A stretch of DNA of 64,000 nt from Herbaspirillum autotrophicum (GCF_001189915.1 NZ_LFLS01000021.1:1-64000); one strand, 5' to 3'; positions 44,601 through 53,047 are shown, counted from the first letter of the stretch. Notes: generated from the sequence alone by a model not told the origin. Made by a program: numbers and translations.

Positions 44601-44655
44601 ACACCTGCAATGCCATGATGCGTCGCTTGTGCGCGACTACCCGCTGTCTGTTCAT
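41632..44655 (-). CDS. TpsB transporter fused to a porin-like beta barrel, locus 2
   Basis: 1007 residues from ATG 44653-44655; the start is set by the signal peptide ending TAEA-Q near residue 32. Residues about 80-235 are POTRA domains (VSSFAVTGNQSMSSVQIQDEL; AYLPAQEVRAGEVVIGIREG). About 240-570 is a TpsB barrel with LGGPNGVRAY near 459-468 and an end at RRFWVSISGAPQSF. The chain then continues with a second domain (about 595-1007) that reads as a Gram-negative porin: SLGLVPEYVSRTG start, GTLMYGRWDMP, SASHYNIIGSPGF, FQLKLAFSNNG, and a C-terminal GGGFNYSF. Normal TpsB proteins are about 550-600 residues. One uninterrupted ORF encodes both, so this is a genuine fusion, not an assembly join of two frames. 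Confidence 0.88.
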   Translation of the reverse strand: MNRQRVVAHKRRIMALQVLSVLAGAPMTAEAQTPPSSGSIFDANREQLMPAERTLTPPGQRVRIENDVADDVGAPLPPASDIRVRVSSFAVTGNQSMSSVQIQDELREFVGQELDFAGLRKVAAKITAWYRAHGYLVARAYLPAQEVRAGEVVIGIREGVIGKVSAETEGSVRFNQYILARHLEALQPGTVIREQELESVLLRLADIPGIAVKAVLRASAIAGATDIVVRISEMTALTARVGIDNYGNYYTGANRLSVNLSLNDALGLGESFTLNTQNSFEGLRIAGLGYVQPIGSSGLSIGANVAELQYNVGKNLKDAQASGQAKISSFFINSALYRTRKANINASLTADFRHFQDTTAATTVNKSATVWTAALYGDWRDGWNGSNGWSLRYGKGRLEKETPNDAALDRITAKAAGDYTKINLSFSRLQQLGAGYSLLGAVNAQYADKNLDASEKMSLGGPNGVRAYPVGEIAGDEGLLGRVELRKTFGIVGNSIVEGALFTDAGRVTINKTPWDPSVNRASRYGYGIGVNVYNKDVIFNASMAFSPGADPASEARNARRFWVSISGAPQSFAGLASDLGNKGEDFENADPAFVLYGSLGLVPEYVSRTGATLAASADQSKLATANGRNMPGFWRVRDNVNYIGAHGGVGLYEQWKLLWQLELGLSLNYTNRSAESVPDWTHSQDLRNTSVALAHPAVGTLMYGRWDMPMKESTTSFDPFRALTSASHYNIIGSPGFVTSITKNSGPVGSASSSVNDDAAFNRRQDGLLGYWTPKLAGFQLKLAFSNNGMKAAPDVDTGYVYGGSLSYERGGFSAVLAAEQHINYFGIASLGRNARGVGSNTHVTQGTSSSDFSMRYGIAYDFGATKISLIADDLSYSEYGVVNTSTTSTDLSNYRRRAYLLGVTHKIGSLELRASFAKALAGECSMISGNNVACSTDGMGATSQAIGFSYSWNKQTKLFAQYVVLRNEALANYNYAVTGVFGASGYSSGVGTTIRAIGGGFNYSF

Positions 44656-44747
44656 GATGATTTTCTGGTCTCCGCAATTTTTATGCAGCATTGCTGCTGT
44701 CGTTTTTATGCGCAGCTTTTATCCGCTGCTTGCATGTACTGCTTGTA

Positions 44748-45779
44748 CTACTGTTTTACGTTCTGGCGGGCCGGGAACAACGCCGCGGCCACTGCATCCG
44801 ATTCGAAAATTCCGCTGGCATCATGACCGGCGCCTTTCACTTCGATATCAGTGCGGGTCACCGGTGCATCCCACTTCTGCGCCAGGAATTGTTCATAGCG
44901 CAGGTAGTTCCGGTGCCGCTCAAGACGATTGCTGCCTTGCAGACGTGCGCCGCAGGCGTTATCGAGCCAGCGATGATTCGGGTTGTTGTCGCGCAGTCCG
45001 ACCAGATAGGCAACATTGCGCGCCGCATAGCGCCGGAACAATTGCTTGCCGTCGTGACCCTGACCATATGCCGGCATTTCTTCAACGCCGTAGCGATAGT
45101 TGTTATAGCCGGGACAAAGAATGTTGCCGACCATGGCAAAGCCGGCGCCGTCCGGGCGATCGCCATCCAGATACAGATACGATGACGGACTGGAGATCAC
45201 GTAACGGACATTGATGCCGGCACTGCGCACCGTTTCATCGAGATTGTTCAATACCGCATACCGTTGCATGAGCTGAGCGCCGGCCGAGTGGCCGATAAAC
45301 ACAATTTCCTGCAATCCCGGAAACCCGCCGGCGCGCAGATAGCCGGCAATATCATCGAGCACCTGAAACGAAGTGATGCCGGTCCGTCCCTGACTCGATT
45401 CCTTGCCTTGCATCCAGCTGCTGCCGGTCCACAACGGCATGTCATATTGCGCCAGCGCGTCAGCGGCAATCGCGAACTTCGGTGCCAGCAACAACGTGGC
45501 CGATGGCGCAAGATCAGCCTTGCGCATCAGTTGCATGCCGATCTCGAAATAATGATCGGCGTCACGCTTGACGCCGTGTTCCAGAATGATCACGCGGCGC
45601 ACCCCGGCCCCGGCCTGAGTGAGGTCCATGTTGGCATACACCGGAAACGGATATTGCTGTCCGGCGGCGCCGATCCTGATGATTTGCGGGGTGACGTCGG
45701 CGTGCGCAACCGGTAGCAGTGCGCCCCAGAGTGCCGTCAACAGCAATGAGATCAGTAATGGCCGGCGAATCGCAATCAT
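44748..45779 (-). CDS. exported alpha/beta hydrolase heading the second adhesin operon
   Basis: 343 residues from ATG 45777-45779. Signal peptide 1-27 (ending AHA-D). Nucleophile elbow GHSAG with Ser165; a C-terminal KGAGHDASG supplies the likely catalytic His. Predicted esterase or lipase-like enzyme of the periplasm or outside. It lies 92 bp upstream of the TpsB-porin gene on the same strand and downstream of a good promoter, so it probably belongs to the same operon. Substrate unknown. Confidence 0.82.
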   Translation of the reverse strand: MIAIRRPLLISLLLTALWGALLPVAHADVTPQIIRIGAAGQQYPFPVYANMDLTQAGAGVRRVIILEHGVKRDADHYFEIGMQLMRKADLAPSATLLLAPKFAIAADALAQYDMPLWTGSSWMQGKESSQGRTGITSFQVLDDIAGYLRAGGFPGLQEIVFIGHSAGAQLMQRYAVLNNLDETVRSAGINVRYVISSPSSYLYLDGDRPDGAGFAMVGNILCPGYNNYRYGVEEMPAYGQGHDGKQLFRRYAARNVAYLVGLRDNNPNHRWLDNACGARLQGSNRLERHRNYLRYEQFLAQKWDAPVTRTDIEVKGAGHDASGIFESDAVAAALFPARQNVKQ

Positions 45780-45905
45780 AGTCGTCTGTTCGTTACGGGA
45801 TGCGACGCATGTGCTGTGCGCAGTACCACCAATCCCTGTGTCTCTAGTGATGGCGACTGCTTGCTGCTTGCCAATCGCCACTGCCTTATCTTTTGTTGTG
45901 GGCGA

Positions 45906-45934
45906 ATTATAGAAGTCGCACAGGCGTATGTAAA
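45906..45934 (-). promoter_or_regulatory. sigma70-type promoter of the second adhesin operon
   Basis: Minus strand: TTTACA (45934-45929), 17-bp spacer, TATAAT (45911-45906). Predicted start near 45899, giving a leader of about 120 nt before the hydrolase gene. A perfect -10 and 5/6 -35 suggest strong, activator-independent expression, unlike the locus-1 promoter. No (T)TGTTC-N6-GAACA(A) palindrome is seen here. Confidence 0.6.
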
Positions 45935-46075
45935 ATATCTCAATTCAGCACATTCAATACTTTTAAAGTATCCAGATACCAAGCCGGCGGACGCTTCGCC
46001 ACTGCCGCGCAGGTGACCGGCAGCACAGGTCATCGCTTGATGTCATGAGGAAGAAATATTCCCCCTTAGCTGGAC

Positions 46076-46420
46076 TTGCTGTCCGGCTTACAAAGCCGCC
46101 AGAATGACCGCGCCTGGCAACTGTTCGGCGCCCTCAAGAATAATGGCATGGTGATCGCCGGGCCCAATGCGCAAGCCATGAACCCGGTACTGCAAGGTGC
46201 CAGGGCGGCCGTGTTCGGTGCCGTCGATTATGTCGCGCTGGGCAATCAGGCCAAGGGCGAAAGCGTTGAAGTGATGTTTCCGAAGAGCGGCACGGTGATC
46301 GCACCGCGGCCGATGATGATTTTGAAATCATCGAAGGCGCAAGACGATGCCCGCAAGTTCATCGACTACGTGTTGTCGCCACAAGGTCAGGCGCACGTGG
46401 CCTCAAGCCTTGCGGGCTTT
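46076..46420 (+). pseudogene. remnant of an iron(III)-type ABC substrate-binding protein
   Basis: A stretch of about 105 residues matches the middle to late part of FbpA/AfuA-like binding proteins: AWQLFGALKNNGM, AGPNAQAMNPVLQGARAAVFGAVDYVAL, GTVIAPRPMMILKSSKAQDDARKFIDYVLSPQGQ. The N-terminal two thirds and signal peptide are missing. After QAHVAS the sequence departs from the family and runs to a stop at 46585. No start or ribosome site is credible. It is a decayed fragment left by a deletion. Confidence 0.75.
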
Positions 46421-46636
46421 TTTCATTCCGGTCAAGACCACTGCGCTGACCGTGTCACCTGCATCGTTGCGTTCCCGTCAGCAACTTCTCTTTGCTCTTG
46501 CGACCCCGGCATGGGTAACGAGCCGTACATATCCATGCTGCACCGCGTCGTTTTACCCCCGCTAAAGTGCCGTCTTCATAGCTAAATAATTAAATTTGCA
46601 TTGCATATAGACATCCAACTTAGTTTACGCAACACT

Positions 46637-46657
46637 TACTATCTCTATCACATAGTA
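46637..46657. promoter_or_regulatory. inverted repeat TACTAT-N9-ATAGTA before the CoA cluster
   Basis: A perfect 6-bp inverted repeat ending 20 bp before the enoyl-CoA hydratase start, in an A/T-rich promoter region. It could be the operator for the IclR-type regulator encoded at the other end of the operon. Confidence 0.4.
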
Positions 46658-46677
46658 GTTATTACATAGGAATAGTT

Positions 46678-47451
46678 ATGACGAATTTGATCCAATTAGC
46701 AGTTGAAGGCAATGTCGCTGTCATTACTCTGAATCGTCCTGAAAAACTCAATGCGTGGAATACCGAAATGCGTAACGAGATCATCGCGGCATTGCAGGAC
46801 TTCAACCGCCAGCAGACTATCGGCGCCATCATCATGACCGGTGCCGGCGACCGCGCTTTCTGTGCCGGCCAGGATCTGGAAGAGGCGCACGGCTTCGATC
46901 CGCAGCGCGCCGATGCGTGGATGACCGAATGGGAAAACTACTACCGCACGCTGCGCAGTTTGTCCAAGCCGCTGATCATGGCGCTCAACGGCACTGCTGC
47001 CGGTTCGGCGTTTCAGGTAGCGCTGCTCGGTGATATCCGGGTCGGCCACGCCGGTTCCAAGATGGGTCAGCCGGAAATCAACTCCGGCATTCCAAGCGTC
47101 ACCGGTCCGTGGATCATGAAACAGATGCTGGGCCTGTCGCGCACCATTGAACTGACCCTGACCGGCCGCATGATGAGCGCCGCCGAAGCGCATCAACTGG
47201 GCCTGATTCACCATCTGGTAGAAGCCGATCAAGTGATGCCTAAAGCCATGGAAATCGCCCGCGAACTGGCCGCCAAACCACCGGTTGCGATGCGTCTGGA
47301 CAAACAGCGCTTCTTCGAAATGAGCGAGCCGTCCTTCATCGAAACCATCAGCGCCGGCCGTCGCATCCAGTCCGAAGCCTATGGCACCGGTGAGCCGGCC
47401 CGCATGATGGAAGAGTTCTTCCGCAAGCGCGGCCGCACCATCGCCGCCTGA
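46678..47451 (+). CDS. enoyl-CoA hydratase/isomerase (crotonase) family protein
   Basis: 257 residues, full length. Family landmarks: FCAGQDLEEAHGF (first oxyanion-hole segment), LNGTAAGSAFQVALLGDIRVG (second) and GQPEINSGIPSVTG with the active-site Glu region. ATG preceded by AGGA at 6 nt. It is the first gene of a run through to 54009 containing an importer, an acyl-CoA ligase and an IclR regulator. The set looks like uptake, CoA activation and beta-oxidation-type breakdown of a carboxylic acid, similar in outline to carnitine or aromatic-acid routes; the real substrate is unknown. Confidence 0.9.
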   Translation: MTNLIQLAVEGNVAVITLNRPEKLNAWNTEMRNEIIAALQDFNRQQTIGAIIMTGAGDRAFCAGQDLEEAHGFDPQRADAWMTEWENYYRTLRSLSKPLIMALNGTAAGSAFQVALLGDIRVGHAGSKMGQPEINSGIPSVTGPWIMKQMLGLSRTIELTLTGRMMSAAEAHQLGLIHHLVEADQVMPKAMEIARELAAKPPVAMRLDKQRFFEMSEPSFIETISAGRRIQSEAYGTGEPARMMEEFFRKRGRTIAA

Positions 47452-47518
47452 AAATTCCTGTCGGGTTCATTTTGTTTCGCATCACGCGTTTGGTTTTCAC
47501 TTCACTCAGGGAGGTCGT

Positions 47519-48577
47519 ATGACAAAGCACATCATGTCCGGTCGTCGCAATATTCTCAAAATGGCTGGTGGTCTGGCGCTGGCTGGCGCAGTGCCATCGG
47601 TATTCAGTCAATCCAAACAATTGGTGGTTGCCGATCCGGGCGGTCCCTATACCGCGGCCTATCGCAAGGCCTTTTACGATCCGTTCGAAAAAGCCAGCGG
47701 CATACGCGTGGTGAATGTGGCGCGTGAAGCGCAACCGGTGGCGCAGCTCACGGCCATGGTCAAAACCAAAAACTTTGCATGGGATGTCACCACGCTGACC
47801 CTGCAACAAGATGTGCCGATCCTCGAAGAAGGCGGCTTGCTGGAACCACTGGGACTGGTCGCCAGCGACTTCCCCAACATGCTGCAGGGATCGGTCACGC
47901 CCGGTTTCCTCGGCGTCGACGTATATGCCACGGTGCTGGCATATCGCACTGACAAGTATGGCAAGAATGCGCCGAAGACCTGGGCTGATTTCTGGAATGT
48001 CGAGAAATTTCCCGGCCCGCGTTCGCTGCGCCGCAATGCCATCGACACGCTGGAACAGGCACTGATGGCCGATGGCGTGCCGATCGACAAGCTGTATCCG
48101 CTGGATCTGGATCGCGCATTCAAGAGTCTGGACAAGATCAAGAAGCATGTCGCAGTGTGGTGGACCAGCGGGGCGCAGGCGATGCAATTGATTCAGTCGG
48201 GTGAAGTCAACATGATTTCGACCTGGAATGCCCGGGCCCAAACCGCCATCGAAGGCGGCGCACCGGTCGCCATCAACTGGAATCAGGGCTTGTATTCAGT
48301 CGAAGGCTGGGGCGTGCCCAAGGGCAGCCCGCGTGCCGATATTGCCAAACAGTTCGTGAAATTCTGTGCCGACGCCAAACGGCAAAGTGATTTCACCGAC
48401 ACGCTGGCGTATGGACCGACCGCGCTGGAAGCCTACAAAAACATTCCTGCTGCACGCGCCGCCATTCTGCCCACCGCCCCCGCCAACATCAGCCTCATGA
48501 AACCGCCGAGCGGCCAGTGGTGGCACAAGAACCGGAATGCGGCATCAGACCGCTTCAACGCCTGGTTACTTTCCTGA
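47519..48577 (+). CDS. ABC transporter substrate-binding protein (PotD-like)
   Basis: 352 residues. The N-terminus GRRNILKMAGGLALAGAVPSVFS is a Tat-like signal peptide. Body: a spermidine/putrescine-type binding fold (KQLVVADPGGPYTAAYRKAFYDPFEKASG; VWWTSGAQAMQLIQSGEVNM; SVEGWGVPKGSPR). GGGAGG stands 4 nt before the ATG. It forms an importer with the ATPase and fused permease immediately downstream. The family imports polyamines and many organic cations or acids. Confidence 0.9.
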   Translation: MTKHIMSGRRNILKMAGGLALAGAVPSVFSQSKQLVVADPGGPYTAAYRKAFYDPFEKASGIRVVNVAREAQPVAQLTAMVKTKNFAWDVTTLTLQQDVPILEEGGLLEPLGLVASDFPNMLQGSVTPGFLGVDVYATVLAYRTDKYGKNAPKTWADFWNVEKFPGPRSLRRNAIDTLEQALMADGVPIDKLYPLDLDRAFKSLDKIKKHVAVWWTSGAQAMQLIQSGEVNMISTWNARAQTAIEGGAPVAINWNQGLYSVEGWGVPKGSPRADIAKQFVKFCADAKRQSDFTDTLAYGPTALEAYKNIPAARAAILPTAPANISLMKPPSGQWWHKNRNAASDRFNAWLLS

Positions 48578-48590
48578 AGCGAATGACATC

Positions 48591-49676
48591 ATGACCGCCA
48601 GATTAGAAACTGTAGCAATCAGCAAGCAATATCACAGCGTCACGGCGCTCTCCCCGACCGACCTGCAAGTACAGGATGGGGAGTTTCTGACCTTGCTCGG
48701 CCCTTCGGGGTCGGGCAAGACCACGTTGTTGCAGATCATCGCCGGGCTGGTCGAGCCCAGCGATGGCCGGCTGCTGATCGACGGCAAGGATGCCACCCGC
48801 AAGCCGGCCGGCGAGCGCGGCATCGGCATGGTGTTTCAAAGCTATGCCCTGTTCCCGCACATGTCGGTGTGGGACAACATTGCCTATCCGTTGCGCATGC
48901 GCAAGATGAAAAAACCGGAAATGGACCAGGCCGTCAAAGGCGCGCTGGAAATGGTGCAGATGGGCGAGTACGCACACCGGCTGCCGCGCGAATTGTCCGG
49001 CGGCCAGCAGCAACGCATCGCGCTGGCGCGCTGTTTTGTTTACCGTCCTTCGGTGATCTTGCTCGACGAACCGCTCGGCGCGCTCGACAAGAAACTGCGC
49101 GAACACATGCAGTCGGAAATCCGCAGCCTGCACAAGGATCTGGGCGCCACCTTCATCTATGTCACGCACGATCAGGAAGAAGCATTGAATCTGTCGGACC
49201 GCATCTGCCTGATGAATCAATCGAAGATCGAACAACTCGGTACGCCGCAAGATCTGTATGACCGTCCGCAAACGGCATTCTCGGCGCAGTTCATCGGCTA
49301 CTCCAACTTGCTTCAGGGCAGTCTGAGCGGCAGCGCCGGGGCGCAGATCTTGAGCAACGGCAGCTTCTCGGTACCGGTTTGCTTATCGCCGGCGACAGGT
49401 TCGCATGCCGCTGCCAGCAACGTGACTGGCAGCGTTGCGGATCAGCGCACGCTGGTGGTACGCCCCGAAGATGCGCGACTGGCCAGCAACGAGCACGCTT
49501 TTCTGCGCGGTCGCGTCAGCGAAGTGGTGTTTGCCGGTTCCGATTTCCGGGTGCAGATCGATATCGGTAGCGGGCAGCCGTTTGCGCTGCGCTGTGGCCG
49601 GCGTGATGCGCCGGCGGTCGGCGACCATGTCGGCATCAACTGGAATCCGGAACATACCGCCGTCGTGGCGCGCTAA
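48591..49676 (+). CDS. ABC transporter ATP-binding protein (PotA-like)
   Basis: 361 residues. Walker A GPSGSGKTT, signature LSGGQQQR, Walker B VILLDEP, then GALDKKLREHMQ and the switch His in VTHDQEEAL. A C-terminal TOBE-like regulatory domain (about 280-361) is present. The ATG lies 13 bp after the binding-protein stop. Confidence 0.93.
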   Translation: MTARLETVAISKQYHSVTALSPTDLQVQDGEFLTLLGPSGSGKTTLLQIIAGLVEPSDGRLLIDGKDATRKPAGERGIGMVFQSYALFPHMSVWDNIAYPLRMRKMKKPEMDQAVKGALEMVQMGEYAHRLPRELSGGQQQRIALARCFVYRPSVILLDEPLGALDKKLREHMQSEIRSLHKDLGATFIYVTHDQEEALNLSDRICLMNQSKIEQLGTPQDLYDRPQTAFSAQFIGYSNLLQGSLSGSAGAQILSNGSFSVPVCLSPATGSHAAASNVTGSVADQRTLVVRPEDARLASNEHAFLRGRVSEVVFAGSDFRVQIDIGSGQPFALRCGRRDAPAVGDHVGINWNPEHTAVVAR

Positions 49677-49703
49677 GTCTTCTTCACGCGATAAGGATCA
49701 ACT

Positions 49704-51440
49704 ATGCCTACCTCATCAGGTCGCAAACTCGGCCGCGCGCTCTTGCCCGCGTTGCCGTGCCTGATATTTCTGATCTGCTTTTTCTGCATCCCGGTGATCG
49801 AGATCTTGCAGACCGGCGCCTATAACGCCGATGGTCAGGTCAGTCTGGAACAGTTCCGGCGCATGGGCAACGACATCGTGTTTGCCAAGGTGCTGTGGAC
49901 CACTTTCAAGATATCCGGATTGACGGCGCTGTTTTCCGTCATCATCGGATTTCCGGTGGCCTACTTTCTCAGTCAGGCCAGCGAAAAAATGCGCAACCGC
50001 TGGATGATCTGGCTGATGATCCCGTTCTGGACCAGTTATCTGGTCAAGACGTTTGCCTGGATTCTGGTGCTGTCGAAGACCGGCGTGCTGACCTCGATTG
50101 CCGTCAGCCTCGGGCTGGTCAGCGATCCGCAGGCACTGGCGCCCTCCATGACCGGGGTCATGATCGGCATGGTGCACGCCATGCTGCCGCTGGCGGTGAT
50201 CAACATGCTGCCGATCATGCAAGGCGTCAACAATCAATTGCTGCAAGCCGCCGAAACGCTGGGCGCGAATCGACCGGTGGCGTTCTTTTCGATATTTTTG
50301 CCACTGGCCGCACCCGGCGTGGCAGCAGCCGGTTTGCTGGTGTTCATCACCAGCCTGGGATTCTTCATCTTGCCGGCCCTGCTCGGTACGCCAAAGGAAA
50401 CCATGGTGGCGCAACTGGTGATCTCGGCCATCAACGATTTGTTCAATCTGCCATTTGCCGCGGCCTTGTCCTCGGTGCTGCTGGTCAGTGCGGTGGCGGT
50501 GTTCATGATCTACGACAAGCTGGTCGGTTTGTCGTCCCTGAGCGGCGAGACCCGTGCCGTGACGCGCAAAAACAGCTTGAGCGGCACCACCGGTTTGCTG
50601 ATCGCCATGGGCCGCATCAGCGGCTGCGGTCATGCCGCACTGGGACCGCTGACTGCCAAAGTACGCGGCTTCAAGGTCTACAGTTTGCTGATCGTGGCCT
50701 TGCTGTCGTTGCCGATTCTGGTGGTGTTGCCGATTGCGTTCACCGATTCGCCGTTCCTGTCGTTCCCGCCCAAAGGCTTCAGCCTGCGCTGGTTCGATGC
50801 CTTCCTGTTCTCGCCACTGTGGCAATCGGCGTTCCTGCGTTCACTCGGGGTCGCTGCGGTCACTGCGGTTGCGGCCACCGCACTGGGCCTGGGCGCGGCC
50901 TTGTCGCTCACGCGTCTGCCGGCACGCTGGACCAAACCGGTATTCGCCTTTTTGCTGGCACCGCTGATCGTGCCCCGCATCGTGGTGGCGGTCGGCCTGT
51001 TCTATCTGTTTTCGCGACTGGGTCTGGTCGGCACCAATCTCGGCCTGACCATCGGCCACACCGTGCTGGCCGTGCCATATGTCGTAGTCACCATGGCGGC
51101 TGCGCTGAAGCGTTTCGACTGGCGCCTCGATGATGCCGGCCGGATTCTCGGCGCCTCGGCCTTTGCCCGGCTACGCACGATTCAGTTGCCGATGATGATC
51201 GGCAGTCTGGCGGCGGCGATGCAGATGGCATTCATCATTTCGTTTGATGAACTGACGATTGCCATCTTCGTCAGCGGCGGCCTGAAAAACACCTTGCCCA
51301 AGCAGATGTGGGACGACATGACCTTGCAGGTGAACCCGACGCTGGCTGCGGTATCGCTGGTGATGGTGCTGGTCATCGCGTTGCTGGTGCTGACCCCGAC
51401 TTTATATCGCCGCATGCGGGCGCGCGCCTGTGCCGTCTGA
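49704..51440 (+). CDS. fused ABC permease (PotB-PotC in one chain)
   Basis: 578 residues, about twice the usual permease length. The first half (about 1-285) is PotB-like with its coupling motif AAETLGANRPVAFFSIFLPLAAPG. A linker of about 50 residues (290-340) leads to a PotC-like half with a second motif AGRILGASAFARLRTIQLPMMIG. Roughly twelve helices. Preceded by AAGGA. Fusion of the two permeases seals a 1:1 ratio. There is no frameshift or internal stop. Confidence 0.9.
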   Translation: MPTSSGRKLGRALLPALPCLIFLICFFCIPVIEILQTGAYNADGQVSLEQFRRMGNDIVFAKVLWTTFKISGLTALFSVIIGFPVAYFLSQASEKMRNRWMIWLMIPFWTSYLVKTFAWILVLSKTGVLTSIAVSLGLVSDPQALAPSMTGVMIGMVHAMLPLAVINMLPIMQGVNNQLLQAAETLGANRPVAFFSIFLPLAAPGVAAAGLLVFITSLGFFILPALLGTPKETMVAQLVISAINDLFNLPFAAALSSVLLVSAVAVFMIYDKLVGLSSLSGETRAVTRKNSLSGTTGLLIAMGRISGCGHAALGPLTAKVRGFKVYSLLIVALLSLPILVVLPIAFTDSPFLSFPPKGFSLRWFDAFLFSPLWQSAFLRSLGVAAVTAVAATALGLGAALSLTRLPARWTKPVFAFLLAPLIVPRIVVAVGLFYLFSRLGLVGTNLGLTIGHTVLAVPYVVVTMAAALKRFDWRLDDAGRILGASAFARLRTIQLPMMIGSLAAAMQMAFIISFDELTIAIFVSGGLKNTLPKQMWDDMTLQVNPTLAAVSLVMVLVIALLVLTPTLYRRMRARACAV

Positions 51441-51481
51441 TGACGACTGCCGCGCCCTTCTCATTTTTATAGTTGATTGAT

Positions 51482-53047
51482 ATGCATAATTACACTGAAT
51501 ATTTTCCGGTTCGTTCCACGCAAGACAATCTCGATGTCGTGCCATTGCTGCTGGAAGGCTTGCTGAAAAACGGCCCGCACACGCTGATGGAATTCAACGG
51601 TGAAAAAACCAGCTTTGCCGCCATGGCGCAACGGGTCGGCGCAATTCAAGGCTGGCTCAAACGACGCGGCGTGAAACGCGGTGACCGGGTGGCGCTGATG
51701 CTGGAAAACGGACTGGAACACGTCGCGCTGATTTACGCGCTGATCCTGAGCGGCGCGGTATGGGTGCCGGTCAATACTCGCCTCAAGGGTCCCGGCATCA
51801 GCTATCTGCTGGGCCATTGCACGCCCTCGCTGTTTATCGCACAACGCGCTTTCAGCGACGCCATCAGTGAAGTCCCCGATCTCGCCGGCCGCTTGCAATG
51901 GCTCGATGAAATCACGCTCGAACCCGGTGATCAGCGCAGTCCCGCCACGCGTGACATCCTGCCTGAAGATCCGCTGTGCCTGATCTACACCTCCGGCACC
52001 ACCGGCGCCCCCAAGGGTGTGGTGTTCACCCATCGCATGCTGCGCATTGCCAGCGAAGCGACGCTGATCGTGTCCGACGCCAAGGCCGGCGACCGCCTGT
52101 TCATGTGGGAACCCCTGTGCCATATCGGCGGTGCGCAAATGCTGCTGGTGCCGTTCCTGCAAAGTACTGAATTGCATATCGTCGAACGTTTTTCATCGAG
52201 CCGGTTCTGGCAACAGATCGCCGCTGCGCAGGCCACCCATCTGCACTATCTGGGCGGCATCCTGGATATCCTGACGCAATTGCCGCCCGAAATGCAACCG
52301 GCCCGGCACACGATCCGGGTGGCATGGGGTGCCGGCGTTTCCGCCAAAGCCTGGGACGGCGTGATCGAACGTTTGCAACTTGAATTGCGCGAGTGCTATG
52401 GCATGACCGAAGGCTCCAGTTTCGCCACCGTCAATGCCAGCGGCAAGCGCGGCGCCATCGGTCGCGCCCTGCCGTGGCTGCAGATTGAATTGCTGGACGA
52501 CAAGGAACGGCCGGTAGCCGTCGGCGAGATCGGTCAGATCGTGGTCAGCAGCGCCATCGACGGCTGCTTTTTGCCGCACTATCTGGACAATCCCAACGCC
52601 AGTGCCGAAGCAGTACGCAACGGCAAACTGTACACCGGCGATCTGGGCCGCATGGATGAAGATGGCGATTATTATTTCGTCGGCCGCAAAACCGACAGCA
52701 TGCGCGTGCGCGGCGAGAATGTTTCGGCCTGGGAAATCGAACGCGTATTCGTCATGCATCCGGCGGTGGCGGCAGCGGCGGCGATTGGTATCGCCAGCGA
52801 CATCGGCGAACAGGAAATCATGCTGTATGTGCAATTCAAGCCGGGCCAGGAGATCGATTTCCCGGCCTTGGCGCAATGGGCCAAGAGCAAACTGGCCAGC
52901 TATCAGGTGCCGCGCTACTTCACGGCAACCGGTGACTTCGAGAAAACCCTGAGCGAACGTATCCGCAAGCACTTGTTGCCGCGCGACATCAGCGCCGCAT
53001 GGGACCGGCAGGCAAAACCGGATGAGATCGTCGCAGAACGACGATAA
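51482..53047 (+). CDS. acyl-CoA ligase (AMP-dependent synthetase)
   Basis: 521 residues. Adenylation motif YTSGTTGAPKGVVFTH, then YGMTEG, and in the C-terminal domain TGDLGRMDEDGDYYFVGRKTDSMRVRGENVSAWEIE. Size and motifs are like CaiC-type and short/aromatic acyl-CoA ligases. A TTG at 51473 could serve as start, but ATG 51482 is more likely; neither has a strong ribosome site. It probably activates the acid imported by the adjacent ABC system and feeds the crotonase. Confidence 0.9.
   Translation: MHNYTEYFPVRSTQDNLDVVPLLLEGLLKNGPHTLMEFNGEKTSFAAMAQRVGAIQGWLKRRGVKRGDRVALMLENGLEHVALIYALILSGAVWVPVNTRLKGPGISYLLGHCTPSLFIAQRAFSDAISEVPDLAGRLQWLDEITLEPGDQRSPATRDILPEDPLCLIYTSGTTGAPKGVVFTHRMLRIASEATLIVSDAKAGDRLFMWEPLCHIGGAQMLLVPFLQSTELHIVERFSSSRFWQQIAAAQATHLHYLGGILDILTQLPPEMQPARHTIRVAWGAGVSAKAWDGVIERLQLELRECYGMTEGSSFATVNASGKRGAIGRALPWLQIELLDDKERPVAVGEIGQIVVSSAIDGCFLPHYLDNPNASAEAVRNGKLYTGDLGRMDEDGDYYFVGRKTDSMRVRGENVSAWEIERVFVMHPAVAAAAAIGIASDIGEQEIMLYVQFKPGQEIDFPALAQWAKSKLASYQVPRYFTATGDFEKTLSERIRKHLLPRDISAAWDRQAKPDEIVAERR

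Noticed and set aside
49716-50825. 369-codon minus-strand ORF opposite the fused permease
   Set aside because: Gln/His-rich antisense of a membrane protein; no domain or start context.
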